From Candidatus Gastranaerophilales bacterium (lineage in GTDB: Bacteria > Cyanobacteriota > Vampirovibrionia > Gastranaerophilales > Gastranaerophilaceae): a stretch of 64,000 nucleotides of DNA. The DNA is taken from positions 1-64,000 of the forward strand of contig CALUVR010000007.1 of the NCBI GenBank assembly GCA_944324285.1. Reading direction: 5' to 3'. The translations under genes were made by a program, and so were the position numbers. The notes beneath the pieces are model-generated. The model did no database searches, was not told the origin of the DNA, and saw only the letters and a program-made list of their open reading frames with translations. Below, in pieces: positions 45,183 to 54,504 of the stretch; the stretch's first letter is position 1, and every line of letters begins with the position of its first letter.

Positions 45183-45227
45183 ATATCCTCCAAACGTATG
45201 AGAAATTCTTTTTTCTATGTAAATATT

Positions 45228-45256
45228 TTGCACTTCAATATAATCTATGCTAGTAT
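45228..45256 (+). promoter_or_regulatory. Promoter of the stator-UPF0210 operon
   Basis: TTGCAC (45228-45233), exactly 17 bases, TAGTAT (45251-45256), the latter preceded by an extended TG. GGAG precedes ATG 45281. Confidence 0.7.
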
Positions 45257-45280
45257 TTTATATAGAATGGAGAAAATAGT

Positions 45281-46186
45281 ATGAATATAGGACATATATT
45301 AAGCGACCCGCCTATTCAGGTTGTAATATTTGCGTTTATATCAGCGATGACATACTGTACTGTGATGTACAATAAAGTAAAAAAGAATCTTAACATACTT
45401 TATCAGTTTACAAGTAACTTTAAAAAAAGCGACCTGAATTACCGGTTTAAAGAAATTGATGAATGGATGTCTTTAAACCCGTATGTTTCCGCAATATGGC
45501 TTGAGTTTAAAAATACTCTCGTATTCTCGGAATCGGTTGCATTAAAAGGTCAAAACAATACCTTAACATATAAAGAAGTATCTTCCACCGTTCAAAACAT
45601 TCAAACAACAGTTGATCCGGCATACTTTTTCAATGAAGAATCTCTTGTAACAGGTAAATTTAATAACAAACTGATGGTATCCTGGCCGACAATTCTGACA
45701 GGTTTAGGACCGTTATTTACATTCTTGAACATTGCAATCGCGTTCGGTAAAATCGACTTTTCAAGCCAGGAAGCAACTATCGCATCCGTTGCAAACCTGA
45801 TGAGTTCCATGCAGATTGCAGCGTTGGTATCAGTATTCGCATTGTGCGCTTCCCTGATATTCATTGTCTATGAAAAATTCGCTTACGCTATCTTATGTCA
45901 CAAACCTTTTGCAAAAGTTATTGATGTTATCGGCAAACTTTTTGATAATATTTCTTCAGAAAAGTTCTTACTTGAACTTTTGAAAGAAACAAAAATTCAA
46001 AACAACGCACTCCAGCATTTAATAACAGAGCTTCCGAACCACTTTAAGGTAGCGTTAAACTCCGGTATTGCCGGAAACCTTGTTCCATATCTTGAAAACC
46101 TTATTTTCGGTATGAACTTAATGAACAAACAGATGAAAGAAATGGCAAAGGCTACCAAGTCTGACGCTGTTGACGATTTATTTTAA
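45281..46186 (+). CDS. MotA/TolQ/ExbB-type channel protein, ZorA-like
   Basis: The 301-residue protein has three hydrophobic helices: PPIQVVIFAFISAMTYCTVMY (residues 10-30), SWPTILTGLGPLFTFLNIAIAF (about 130-152) and MQIAALVSVFALCASLIFIVY (about 172-192), the ExbB/TolQ/MotA layout. The middle GLGPLFTFLNIAIAF block is like the ZorA version. The cytoplasmic tail is only about 100 residues, far shorter than in Zorya ZorA. It would form the pentameric part of a proton- or sodium-driven stator with the next gene. Confidence 0.83.
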   Translation: MNIGHILSDPPIQVVIFAFISAMTYCTVMYNKVKKNLNILYQFTSNFKKSDLNYRFKEIDEWMSLNPYVSAIWLEFKNTLVFSESVALKGQNNTLTYKEVSSTVQNIQTTVDPAYFFNEESLVTGKFNNKLMVSWPTILTGLGPLFTFLNIAIAFGKIDFSSQEATIASVANLMSSMQIAALVSVFALCASLIFIVYEKFAYAILCHKPFAKVIDVIGKLFDNISSEKFLLELLKETKIQNNALQHLITELPNHFKVALNSGIAGNLVPYLENLIFGMNLMNKQMKEMAKATKSDAVDDLF

Positions 46187-46198
46187 CGGAGGAAAGAC

Positions 46199-46903
46199 TT
46201 GGGAATTCTGGCAGGAAAAAGTAAACACGCAGAAGAAGGCGATAATAACGTATTCTGGACGACGATGTCCGACCTTATGTTAGGTCTGGCAATCATCTTC
46301 ATGACACTGTTCGTACTTGCCATGACAGGTTTTACCCAGGAAACAGTTGAACTCCAGCAAAATCAGATTAAAGCCTCCGAACAGATGGCAGAACGGCTCA
46401 AAGAAGCCGATATTGATGCCGAGGTTGATAAACTCACAGGAAACGTAAAAATATCAGACCTCCAGCTTTTTGAAGTCGGCAGCTACACTCTGACCGAAAA
46501 AGGAAAACGTTATCTTGATAAATTTGTTCCTATTTATATAAATACTATTTTCTCAAACCCTGCATTGTATGAAAATGTTGTAAACGTAGTTGTACAGGGA
46601 CATACTGATTCTCAGATGTTTAAAGGTCTGAAATCTCCAAACGATCAGTTTGTAAAAAATATGGAACTGAGTCTTTTACGTGCAAATGCTGTTGAACAAT
46701 ATATGTTTAAAACAGGATACGACAGAAAATACGATGAAACATTAAGAAAAATGATTACAGTAGAGGGGAAGAGTTTTTCTGAACCTGTCCTGACGGCTGA
46801 CGGAAAAGAAGATTTAGCAAAAAGCCGTCGTGTAGAACTAAAATTAAGAGTAAAGGCAAAGAACATATCAAGAATGTTCGGGTTAAACTTTGGCGGTTAT
46901 TAA
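46199..46903 (+). CDS. MotB/OmpA-type stator partner, ZorB-like
   Basis: The 234-residue protein starts at TTG 46199 after GGAGG. A single N-terminal membrane helix carries the expected channel Asp (D25 in [20 protein letters not shown]). The C-terminal OmpA-type peptidoglycan-binding domain has [23 protein letters not shown] and [10 protein letters not shown]. It pairs with the gene 12 bases upstream. There are no flagellar or Ton genes nearby, and neither ZorC/D nor ZorE follows. Confidence 0.85.
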   Translation: MGILAGKSKHAEEGDNNVFWTTMSDLMLGLAIIFMTLFVLAMTGFTQETVELQQNQIKASEQMAERLKEADIDAEVDKLTGNVKISDLQLFEVGSYTLTEKGKRYLDKFVPIYINTIFSNPALYENVVNVVVQGHTDSQMFKGLKSPNDQFVKNMELSLLRANAVEQYMFKTGYDRKYDETLRKMITVEGKSFSEPVLTADGKEDLAKSRRVELKLRVKAKNISRMFGLNFGGY

Positions 46904-48257
46904 CGAAAATTTCATACTTGAAACAATTAATATGATTAAGCTGTACAATCTCGATATCAGGACAGTTACGCTTGCGCTGAGTTTGAGAGATTGTATGGAC
47001 AGTGATGTAAATGTAGTCTGCGATAATATTTATAATAAGATTAAACATTACGCGAAAAACCTTGTGGAATACGCAAACGAACTGGAAAACGATTATTCAA
47101 TTCCTATTATAAATAAAAGGATAGCAGTAACCCCTATTTCACTTGTCGGGGAAGCCTGCAAAAACCCTGATTACGTAAAAATCGCAAAAACTCTGGATAA
47201 AGCCGCCGAAGAAGTTGGTGTAAACTTTATCGGAGGATTTTCGGCGCTTGTGGAAAAGGGTTGCACAAAAGGCGACAAACTTTTAATAGAAAGTATTCCG
47301 GAAGCTTTAGCGCAGACAGAAAGACTCTGTGCTTCCATAAATCTTGCCTCGTCAAAAGCCGGAATTAATATGGATGCTGTTTTAAAGATGGCTGAAATAA
47401 TCAAGAAATCCGCAGAACTCACCAAAGACCGCGATGGGATAGGTGCTGCAAAACTTGTGTGTTTCTGCAACTCTGCAAGTGATAACCCGTTTATGGCAGG
47501 TGCTTTTTGCGGAATTGGGGAACCTGAATGCGCGCTGAATGTCGGAGTTTCAGGACCGGGGGTTGTGAGAGCGGCAATAGCATCAATGCCAAAAGACGCG
47601 GATTTATCGGAACTTGCCAATAAGATTAAACAAATAGCCTATAAAATCACCTCCACAGGCGAACTTGTAGGACGTAAATTAGCAAAAAAACTGGATATTC
47701 CGTTTGGTATTATAGACCTGTCGCTGGCGCCGACACCAGCTGAAGGCGACAGTGTCGCAGGAATATTTCAGGCAATGGGGCTTGAACATGCCGGCGCACA
47801 CGGAACAACCGCTGCACTTGCAATGCTGAATGACGCTGTTAAAAAAGGCGGCATAATGGCAAGTTCACACGTAGGCGGACTTTCAGGGGCATTTATACCT
47901 GTATCCGAGGACGCCGGAATGATAGAAGCAGCAACAAAGGGCTATCTTACATTTGACAAACTTGAAGCCATGACGTGCGTATGTTCTGTAGGGCTTGATA
48001 TGATAGCAATCCCGGGTGATACCCCGTCAAGTACGATTGCAGGAATGATAGCGGATGAAATGGCAATCGGCATGATTAACAAAAAAACAACAGCAGTGAG
48101 GGTAATCCCTGCTTACGACAAGGGTGTAGGCGACAAAGTGAGTTACGGAGGACTTCTCGGAGAAGCTCCTATTATGCCGGTGAATACATTATCTTCAGCA
48201 GGTTTTGTAAACCGCGGCGGAAGAATTCCTGCTCCTATTCACAGTTTAAATAACTAA
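46890..48257 (+). CDS. UPF0210 (DUF711, PFL-like) family protein
   Basis: The protein has up to 455 residues and matches UPF0210: [19 protein letters not shown] near the start, [27 protein letters not shown] and [20 protein letters not shown]. The family is annotated as glycyl-radical-related or simply of unknown function. The start is uncertain: homologues need the [13 protein letters not shown] part, which requires TTG 46890, overlapping the stator gene by 14 bases; ATG 46932 is too late. Overlap suggests coupling to the stator pair. The cognate UPF0237 gene lies at 8920-9198. Confidence 0.88.
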   Translation: MAVINENFILETINMIKLYNLDIRTVTLALSLRDCMDSDVNVVCDNIYNKIKHYAKNLVEYANELENDYSIPIINKRIAVTPISLVGEACKNPDYVKIAKTLDKAAEEVGVNFIGGFSALVEKGCTKGDKLLIESIPEALAQTERLCASINLASSKAGINMDAVLKMAEIIKKSAELTKDRDGIGAAKLVCFCNSASDNPFMAGAFCGIGEPECALNVGVSGPGVVRAAIASMPKDADLSELANKIKQIAYKITSTGELVGRKLAKKLDIPFGIIDLSLAPTPAEGDSVAGIFQAMGLEHAGAHGTTAALAMLNDAVKKGGIMASSHVGGLSGAFIPVSEDAGMIEAATKGYLTFDKLEAMTCVCSVGLDMIAIPGDTPSSTIAGMIADEMAIGMINKKTTAVRVIPAYDKGVGDKVSYGGLLGEAPIMPVNTLSSAGFVNRGGRIPAPIHSLNN

Positions 48258-48276
48258 GAGATACTAAAGTTATATT

Positions 48277-49203
48277 TTAAACACATGTTACCAGACTTTT
48301 TGCCGCTTCAACGGCTTCTCTAAAAACCCGTTCATTGGTTAAAAAATCGTCACGTTCAATGTACTTTTTTACAATTTTTCTTGCAAAAGTTCCGACAGCT
48401 ATCCCGTGATAATTTATTCCGCAAAGATGCGCAAGTTTAGCCGTTTTGGAATTTGTACCGCCTGAGAGCATTATGTAGACAGGGAGTTTTTCATTCTGCA
48501 CAAGTTCTGCTGTTGCAACCGCCTGCAACGTAGTTTTATAATCATCCTCCCCGCCGCTCATTGGGAACCCGTCCGCCTGAACTATTGTTGTCATTGGGTT
48601 TCTGTCAAATATCATGTCTTTTATTTGTGAAACCATTTTTTCATCGCTTAACTTGCCGCGCGCAGTACATATACTCAACATTCCGTCAAAAATTTCATTT
48701 ATATAAGCCCATTTTTCCATAGTTTCTGCTGCATTATCGTTCATTGCATGAAGTTCTATACAATCAATTCCCTTCTCAATCAAAGGCGGCAGAACTTTCC
48801 TCAAATCAACCTCCTGCGAAACATAAGAAATCGCACCATTCGAACATACTTTCGCGCACTTTCCGCAGCCTATGCAGCGAACCTCCTTAACCTTATGATA
48901 CTTAATTGCTCCCTGCGGACAAATCTCATCACACTTTCCGCAGCCAACGCATTTTTCGTAATCAATCTGCGCTTTATTAACATGCGGATCACCCTTAATC
49001 CCGACACTCACACAAATGTATGCTTCTCTCCCGTTTAATGCGTATTTTGCAGCGTCTACTATTTCCGGTTTGGCTGAAAGGTCAAAAAATCGGCAGCCTG
49101 CTTCATAATACACTTTAACAAGTCTTTCAACCTCCACAGCATCCTCGTTTCCGGCTCCGCATACAAGTTTAAAACATTTCCCGTCTAAAATGTCTGAAAG
49201 CAT
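48277..49203 (-). CDS. LdpA-like iron-sulfur protein
   Basis: The 308-residue protein starts LDGKCFKLVCGAGNEDAVEV and AGCRFFDLSAKPEIVDAAK, matching the N-terminus of cyanobacterial LdpA, an iron-sulfur protein that feeds redox state to the circadian clock. Two 4Fe-4S motifs follow (CVGCGKCDEICP and CIGCGKCAKVCS), then a C-terminal domain (GGEDDYKTTLQAVATAELV, LSGGTNSKTAKLA) also seen in LdpA. Assignment is from memory of the family. No clock genes (kai) are in the window. Its start overlaps the stop of the serine-hydrolase gene by one base (TAATG). Confidence 0.75.
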   Translation of the reverse strand: MLSDILDGKCFKLVCGAGNEDAVEVERLVKVYYEAGCRFFDLSAKPEIVDAAKYALNGREAYICVSVGIKGDPHVNKAQIDYEKCVGCGKCDEICPQGAIKYHKVKEVRCIGCGKCAKVCSNGAISYVSQEVDLRKVLPPLIEKGIDCIELHAMNDNAAETMEKWAYINEIFDGMLSICTARGKLSDEKMVSQIKDMIFDRNPMTTIVQADGFPMSGGEDDYKTTLQAVATAELVQNEKLPVYIMLSGGTNSKTAKLAHLCGINYHGIAVGTFARKIVKKYIERDDFLTNERVFREAVEAAKSLVTCV

Positions 49204-50417
49204 TATTTCACCATATAATTATATATAATTTCAGACGCGCGGACTATAAAATCTTTTCCTGCTACAGAATTATACGGGCGGTTCGCAAGAATTACAACAA
49301 TATACTTCTTCCCGTTCGGAGCGTAAACAATTCCGGCATCCCCGAGCATTTTTCCGATGTCGCCTGTTTTATGGAGAAATGATGCCCCAGGTCCAAGCCC
49401 TGCTTGTATAAGTCTGTTATTTTTAACATGACCCATATAATCAAAAATCTTTTCTCTTGACGACATACTTAAGAATTCAGGGTTCTCAATATTATAAAGC
49501 ATTGTCGCTAAATCTCTTGCAGTCGTATGGTTTGTTCCGCCTAAATCCGGAAGCCAGGTTTTGACATGGGTATGTTTAATCCCCCAATCTCTTATCCCTT
49601 GATTAACGTCCGTCATTGAGCCGAGTTTTGACATAATCATATTGGTTGCCGAATTGTCGGAATCTGTAATCATTACACGTGCAAGTTCATCCAGAGTGTA
49701 TTTGGAATTTTCCGCCTTAAACTGCAATCCGCCTGATCCCTCCGCACGATAATAATCTGTAAGCGTCATTTCATCATATATAGAAACCTGTTTAGCTTCA
49801 ATTGAACGGAAAAGCTGCAACAGTACAGGAAGTTTTATTATACTGGCGGCAGAAAACTGCTCCGACGCATTTATATCCGCAAAATGTCCCGTATCATAAT
49901 CCCAAACAAAAACAGACGGATGAATTGTCGGATACTGCGCCATTAAATTTTTAATACCGTTTTCTATCCCGACAATATGTGCAGTTTCCGTCAACGGAAT
50001 CATCAAAGGCTTTCTCATCTCTACCCCTCTGAATTGTGGGCTATTATTGAATAAATGGTTATTCAAATACCCGATTGTCGGGTAACCTTCATTTTTAAAA
50101 TCTGATTTTATCTCAGGGTAAGGAGATTTAAAAAACATTGATTTTGTCACTTTGTTAAACCCGTAAGGCAATACAGTACAGCCTATTGCAAGCATTACCG
50201 CTATGGAAATGCATCTATGAATAAAATTATATCTGTCAACTTTTTTCTGATTAATTTTAGGTACAGGTTTAACTACACGATAGGGTTTCGCAGGCGGATA
50301 CGGTGCCGCAAAAGGATTATCCGTGCTTCTTAACGGTCTTGCAACTGTCGTATTTGTGTAAATATTACCATAGTAATAACGTTCGCGTTTATTATAATTT
50401 CTTGCTAATTCCGGCAT
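49203..50417 (-). CDS. Membrane-anchored serine hydrolase of beta-lactamase fold
   Basis: The start is ATG 50417 (404 residues) with GGGGAGG upstream; a TTG 21 bases earlier is rejected. A cytoplasmic Pro/Tyr-rich N-terminus is followed by one membrane helix (CISIAVMLAIGCTVLPYGF) and a periplasmic class A-like domain. S192-I-I-K195, the SDN motif in DSDNSATNMI and KTGD are present, but the omega-loop Glu of true class A beta-lactamases is not: the region reads LPDLGGTNHTTARDL. It is therefore more likely a peptidoglycan-active or ancestral serine hydrolase than a resistance enzyme. It is coupled to the LdpA-like gene. Confidence 0.85.
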   Translation of the reverse strand: MPELARNYNKRERYYYGNIYTNTTVARPLRSTDNPFAAPYPPAKPYRVVKPVPKINQKKVDRYNFIHRCISIAVMLAIGCTVLPYGFNKVTKSMFFKSPYPEIKSDFKNEGYPTIGYLNNHLFNNSPQFRGVEMRKPLMIPLTETAHIVGIENGIKNLMAQYPTIHPSVFVWDYDTGHFADINASEQFSAASIIKLPVLLQLFRSIEAKQVSIYDEMTLTDYYRAEGSGGLQFKAENSKYTLDELARVMITDSDNSATNMIMSKLGSMTDVNQGIRDWGIKHTHVKTWLPDLGGTNHTTARDLATMLYNIENPEFLSMSSREKIFDYMGHVKNNRLIQAGLGPGASFLHKTGDIGKMLGDAGIVYAPNGKKYIVVILANRPYNSVAGKDFIVRASEIIYNYMVK

Positions 50418-50616
50418 CGGAATATGCCCCCTCCCCAATCAAGTATATTAATAGTATTTTATACCATTAATAAAATCAAGGCAACAACGTAACAATTTTT
50501 GTAAAACTTTTTCAATATAGTTAAACAGCTAATTTAGTTGAAGAATTGAAAGTGGAAAAATTACCATCCAATCCGGTGACATTTCTCTGCTTGTAAGATA
50601 TATTAGCACTAATGCG

Positions 50617-51000
50617 TTACCATATAACTTTTTCGATTAGTTCAATTTCGTTACCGTCAGGGTCTTTTATAAATGCAATTTTTGTTCCTTTGCCGTTCAA
50701 GTCAAATGGTTCGTACAGATATTCGTATCCCAGAGAGTGCAATTTTTCTGTGAATTCATCAAGTGATTTTACGGAAAATGCAAAATGTCCGAATGCCGAA
50801 CCGTTTTCGTAACCTTCTTCAGGCGTTTCATCATTATAAGTCAATTCAATCTGTGCACAGCCTTCTTCATCATCAAGAAAATAGAGTTCGCAGTCGTCAA
50901 GTCTTTTTTTCTTGTCTAATTTCATATTCAAAAGTTCTGTGTAAAACTTTAAAGACGCCTCAATATCTTTTACTCTAATCATTGTATGTAAAAATTTCAT
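50617..51000 (-). CDS. gloA: Lactoylglutathione lyase / glyoxalase I
   Basis: The 127-residue protein is a VOC-fold glyoxalase I: MKFLHTMIRVKDIEASLKFY, CAQIELTYN, GHFAFSVKSLDEF and IAFIKDPDGNEIELIEK supply the metal ligands His5, Glu, His and Glu. It detoxifies methylglyoxal as its thiol adduct. AGAGGGGGA precedes ATG. It is monocistronic. Confidence 0.92.
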   Translation of the reverse strand: MKFLHTMIRVKDIEASLKFYTELLNMKLDKKKRLDDCELYFLDDEEGCAQIELTYNDETPEEGYENGSAFGHFAFSVKSLDEFTEKLHSLGYEYLYEPFDLNGKGTKIAFIKDPDGNEIELIEKVIW

Positions 51001-51079
51001 TATTCCCCCTCTTGGAACTATATTCCGGTATTTAATACAGGTAAATGCTCACACAAATAGTTTTTATGTAAATAGCATC

Positions 51080-52201
51080 CTACTGTTCGTCTATATGTGA
51101 TACTACACCACCGGAGGCGTTGTTGTCAATTACTATCGTATGACGAATTATTGTATGCGCCATTAATAAAAGATACGGGTTAATTTCGTTCGTCGCAGAC
51201 ATATTTATTTTTGCTTTCGTCTGCTCGCCTTCAGGACGTTCGAGCGGAGTTGATTTTGTTTCAAATGATACAACGGATTGCATAGAATAGTGCTTTTCGT
51301 CGCTTTCAATTCTTGCCATAAGCTCATCTTTCGGAAATTTTTCAGAGCATTCAATATTTACATGGACGGAATTTGAAGTTTCAAGAATCAGTGTTGCAAC
51401 GACATTCCCGAAATTAATCGTTGAAATTGTGACAATAAGAATGGAATCTTTGTCGTCCCCGCTTTCGCCTGCCTGTATTTCTAAGTCAAACCCTGTTCCT
51501 TCTGCAAGCGGAAGCCACGGGAGATACAAAAGTAAAAGAGTTTTTAAGGTCTGCTGAGGATTTTCAGGAGATGCAAGCGCAATACTTGCATTGATAAGTT
51601 TAGCTGTTTCTTTCATCCCTGATAAATCCGCAACCCCCTGTTTTGCCATACCAGCCATACTCTGGATAAGTTTTGTCACTGCATCTTTGCCGTTTGCCTG
51701 TATTAGAGCTGCTATATCCGCAAGGTTAATCATGCCGCTTGCATTTATCTGGAGTGTTTTTAGGGTTGAGGATAATTGAGATGAAAGCTGTGTTTTCAAA
51801 GCTGTTTGAAGTTCCGTTGTCGATAACCCTTGTAATTGTGCGAGGATTTGCGCCTGAGTTTGTGAAAGCGCACGGCGGTTTGCCATCTCGTACATTCTAT
51901 TGAACTGCATCTGGGTAAGGTTTTTTTGCAGCATATATACAAATTCGTTCAGATTTTTGGGTAATTTCATTAAATCTCTGATGTATGCCGCAGCGTCTGA
52001 ACCTCCCATTTGCCCCATTTGCGGACTTGCCTGCGGAACTGTCGGAGTATTTGAAGCTGCAGATTGAGGTGCTGCCTGCTGAGGAGTATACGACTGCGCT
52101 GACTGATTTATATTCGCATTATTCATCGTACCGCCCCTTACCTGAGGCGATTGATAATGCATAAATCGCGAAATCATATTACTCAGATTGAAATTATCCA
52201 C
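51080..52201 (-). CDS. Hypothetical protein with FliK-like C-terminus
   Basis: The 373-residue protein starts at GTG 52201, six bases after TAATAT and without a Shine-Dalgarno sequence. Residues 25-70 are Gln/Ala/Pro/Ser-rich and look disordered; residues about 75-230 are helical and Gln/Leu-rich. From about 235 a beta-rich domain (SILIVTISTINFGNVVATLIL, then VHVNIECSEKF) resembles the C-terminal domain of flagellar hook-length proteins (FliK). The resemblance is weak and no flagellar gene is in the window. Confidence 0.7.
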   Translation of the reverse strand: MDNFNLSNMISRFMHYQSPQVRGGTMNNANINQSAQSYTPQQAAPQSAASNTPTVPQASPQMGQMGGSDAAAYIRDLMKLPKNLNEFVYMLQKNLTQMQFNRMYEMANRRALSQTQAQILAQLQGLSTTELQTALKTQLSSQLSSTLKTLQINASGMINLADIAALIQANGKDAVTKLIQSMAGMAKQGVADLSGMKETAKLINASIALASPENPQQTLKTLLLLYLPWLPLAEGTGFDLEIQAGESGDDKDSILIVTISTINFGNVVATLILETSNSVHVNIECSEKFPKDELMARIESDEKHYSMQSVVSFETKSTPLERPEGEQTKAKINMSATNEINPYLLLMAHTIIRHTIVIDNNASGGVVSHIDEQ

Positions 52202-52278
52202 ATGCTTATATTAAATGATTTTCACGATAAAGTCCAGTTTAATACGCCAATTTAACCTCTCCGATATCGCATGGGGTT

Positions 52279-53256
52279 TTATGCCAGATATGCTTGAGGA
52301 TAGTTGTAATCCTCTTTAAATCCCAGGTGTCTGTATAATTTTAACGCCTGAAAATTGTTTGTTTCGGTTGTTGTATTTAATTCAGTAATAGGACGCTTTT
52401 CTACTTCTTCCATATTTATAAGTTTTTTCAGGGAATGCGCCAGCATAATTTTCGAAAAACCCTTGCCCTGATGTTCTTTCCGCAATCCGAAAATCGGAAT
52501 GTTAGCAATTTGTCCGCCCGTCAAATTCATAAAACAAAATCCTACGGGTTCTCCTTTATAAAGCAGGACGGTCGTGGCTTCCGGTAAAAATTCAGCGTAT
52601 ACGTTTTCAACAATTTTGTGAATAATGTCTTCCGTGCCTTCCGCTGTTTTAAATCTAGGGTCAAACAAGGCGTCAGCACTATTTTCAAACGCTTCGTTTA
52701 CTACTGTTACCGCATAATTGAAATACCTTCTGTCCCATTCCGTCAAACTGTAACCTTCCGGAAGCGGTTCAGGTTCATACATTCTGAATATTTCCTTTGA
52801 ATTTGTGCCGAACATCATAAAACGTAATACTACTATACCGATAAATTTAAATCCGTATTTTGCAACTTCATGGATTAAATTTTTTTGCGCTCCAAGCATA
52901 GGATAGCAGACAACTTTGTCATCCCGCTCGTATTCGGTTTCTTTAAGAAATTCTTTTATCAAATAACTGCTGCGTTCTTCAATATTCTCCATGTTGTAAC
53001 AGTGGATAATATTAAGTTCAACTGCTTCCGATATTGAGGTTGTATAAATCAAAAATGCGGTCGGAATGCTGTTTTCCAAAAGTACAATACAACGGATTAA
53101 GTCTTTTCTTATCGCGTCTATAAAACCTTTGTAATCAAGAGGTTCAAGTTCAAATTTGTATTCCAGTTTAGCCCTGTCATAAAAGTCTTTGTAGACGCTT
53201 TCAAATGATTTGTATTCATCTTCCGTCAGCAATTTCGCCTGAAAATTTGTAGCCAT
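52279..53256 (-). CDS. GNAT-family N-acetyltransferase
   Basis: The 325-residue protein has its clear GNAT domain in the last 150 residues: VGFCFMNLTGGQIANIPIFG, then LRKEHQGKGFSKIML (motif A, acetyl-CoA binding Q/R-x-x-G-x-G/A) and NNFQALKLYRHLGF (motif B). The N-terminal half looks like a degenerate second GNAT repeat. The substrate is unknown. GAGG lies 11 bases before ATG. It is transcribed alone or with the next genes. Confidence 0.85.
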   Translation of the reverse strand: MATNFQAKLLTEDEYKSFESVYKDFYDRAKLEYKFELEPLDYKGFIDAIRKDLIRCIVLLENSIPTAFLIYTTSISEAVELNIIHCYNMENIEERSSYLIKEFLKETEYERDDKVVCYPMLGAQKNLIHEVAKYGFKFIGIVVLRFMMFGTNSKEIFRMYEPEPLPEGYSLTEWDRRYFNYAVTVVNEAFENSADALFDPRFKTAEGTEDIIHKIVENVYAEFLPEATTVLLYKGEPVGFCFMNLTGGQIANIPIFGLRKEHQGKGFSKIMLAHSLKKLINMEEVEKRPITELNTTTETNNFQALKLYRHLGFKEDYNYPQAYLA

Positions 53257-53295
53257 ATTTCTTAATTCCTCAATTTAATGCCATATAATATTATA

Positions 53296-54504
53296 TTATA
53301 GCATGTGCTGCATTTTTTCTTTTTTTGTTTCCATATATCGTTTATTATAGCATGTTATTTCGGATTCGAGCTTAACAATATCATGAATTGTTAAGCCGTA
53401 ACCTTTTAAGCCGACGATTTTTTTAGGGTTATTGGTTATCAGATTAAAGTTATTAAATCCTAAATCAAGAATAATCTGGGCGCCAACGCCATAGTCACGC
53501 AAATCAGGTTTGAAGCCGAGTGATATATTTGCTTCAACCGTATCCTGACCGCATTCCTGCAGGTGGTATGCTTTTATTTTATTAATAAGCCCTATACCGC
53601 GCCCTTCGTGACCTCTTATATAAATAAGCGCACCTTTGCCGTATTCTTCAATTTTTCTCAAGGCTCCATGGAGCTGTGAATTACAGTCGCACTTGAGGCT
53701 GTGGAAAATGTCGCCGGTCAGACATTCACTGTGAACTCTTATAAGCGGAATTTTTTCACTGCCGTCATCTTTTACAAGCGCCACGTGTTCTTGTCCGGTG
53801 AGATTATTTCTGTAGCCGTAAATCTTAAAATGACCGTATTTTGTCGGCAAATCAGCTTCCGCTTCACGGGTTACAAACTTTTCGGATTTCAGGCGGTAGG
53901 CAATAAGTTCCGCAACCGAAATGAATTTAATCCCGTGTTTATCCGCGAATTTTCTCAAATTATCCCGGCGCATCATGTGTCCGTCAGAATCCATAATTTC
54001 ACACATTACACCTGCCGGAATGTGTCCGCAGAGTTTGGCTAAATCAACAACTGCTTCTGTATGACCCGTTCTTGTGAGAACGCCGCCTTCTCTTGCAACG
54101 CACGGGAACATGTGCCCCGGACGGCGTAAGTCTGATGGTAATGCGTCAGGTGCTATTGCAACTTCTATGGTTTTTGCACGATCAAATGCCGAAATCCCTG
54201 TTGTAACCCCGTATTTTTCAGCAGCATCAATGCTTACCGTGAAGGCTGTTTTCATCCCTTCCGAATTCTGCTCAACCATTTGCGGCAAATCAAGCTTTTG
54301 CGCAATCTCTTTTGATATTGCAAGACATATAAGCCCTTTTGCTTCTTCCGCCATAAATTTTATTATTTCAGGCGTCACCATTTGACCGGAGCAGATTAAG
54401 TCACCTTCGTTTTCCCTGTCCTCATCATCTGCTACGATTAGCGGTTTCCCCGCAGCAAAATCTTTTAATGCTTCTTCTATTGAGTCAAATTTGAAATCTT
54501 CCAT
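53296..54504 (-). CDS. ribBA: Bifunctional DHBP synthase / GTP cyclohydrolase II
   Basis: The 402-residue fusion makes both early riboflavin precursors. Residues 1-200 are RibB (IVADDEDRENEGDLICSGQM, RPGHMFPCVAREGGVLTRTGHTEA) and 205-402 are RibA with the zinc site SECLTGDIFHSLKCDCNSQL and EGRGIGLINKIKAY. Its start overlaps the stop of the riboflavin synthase gene by one base (TAATG), after AAAGGAG. ribD and ribH are not in the window. Confidence 0.95.
   Translation of the reverse strand: MEDFKFDSIEEALKDFAAGKPLIVADDEDRENEGDLICSGQMVTPEIIKFMAEEAKGLICLAISKEIAQKLDLPQMVEQNSEGMKTAFTVSIDAAEKYGVTTGISAFDRAKTIEVAIAPDALPSDLRRPGHMFPCVAREGGVLTRTGHTEAVVDLAKLCGHIPAGVMCEIMDSDGHMMRRDNLRKFADKHGIKFISVAELIAYRLKSEKFVTREAEADLPTKYGHFKIYGYRNNLTGQEHVALVKDDGSEKIPLIRVHSECLTGDIFHSLKCDCNSQLHGALRKIEEYGKGALIYIRGHEGRGIGLINKIKAYHLQECGQDTVEANISLGFKPDLRDYGVGAQIILDLGFNNFNLITNNPKKIVGLKGYGLTIHDIVKLESEITCYNKRYMETKKEKMQHML

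Noticed and set aside
45016-45201. Plus-strand 61-residue frame overlapping the small minus-strand unit
   Set aside because: It has no ribosome-binding site and reads through the terminator hairpin; the minus-strand frame has GGAGG and a matching terminator.
45281-46903. Complete Zorya defence system
   Set aside because: Only ZorA/ZorB-like genes are present; no ZorC, ZorD or ZorE follows, and the ZorA tail is short.
49203-50417. Antibiotic-resistance beta-lactamase
   Set aside because: The omega-loop Glu needed for deacylation is missing and the protein has a long N-terminal cytoplasmic part and membrane anchor.
53701-54385. Plus-strand frames opposite ribBA, and similar ones opposite fabF, pgk and plsX
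   Set aside because: The minus-strand genes are certain, and the opposite frames lack motifs and ribosome-binding sites.
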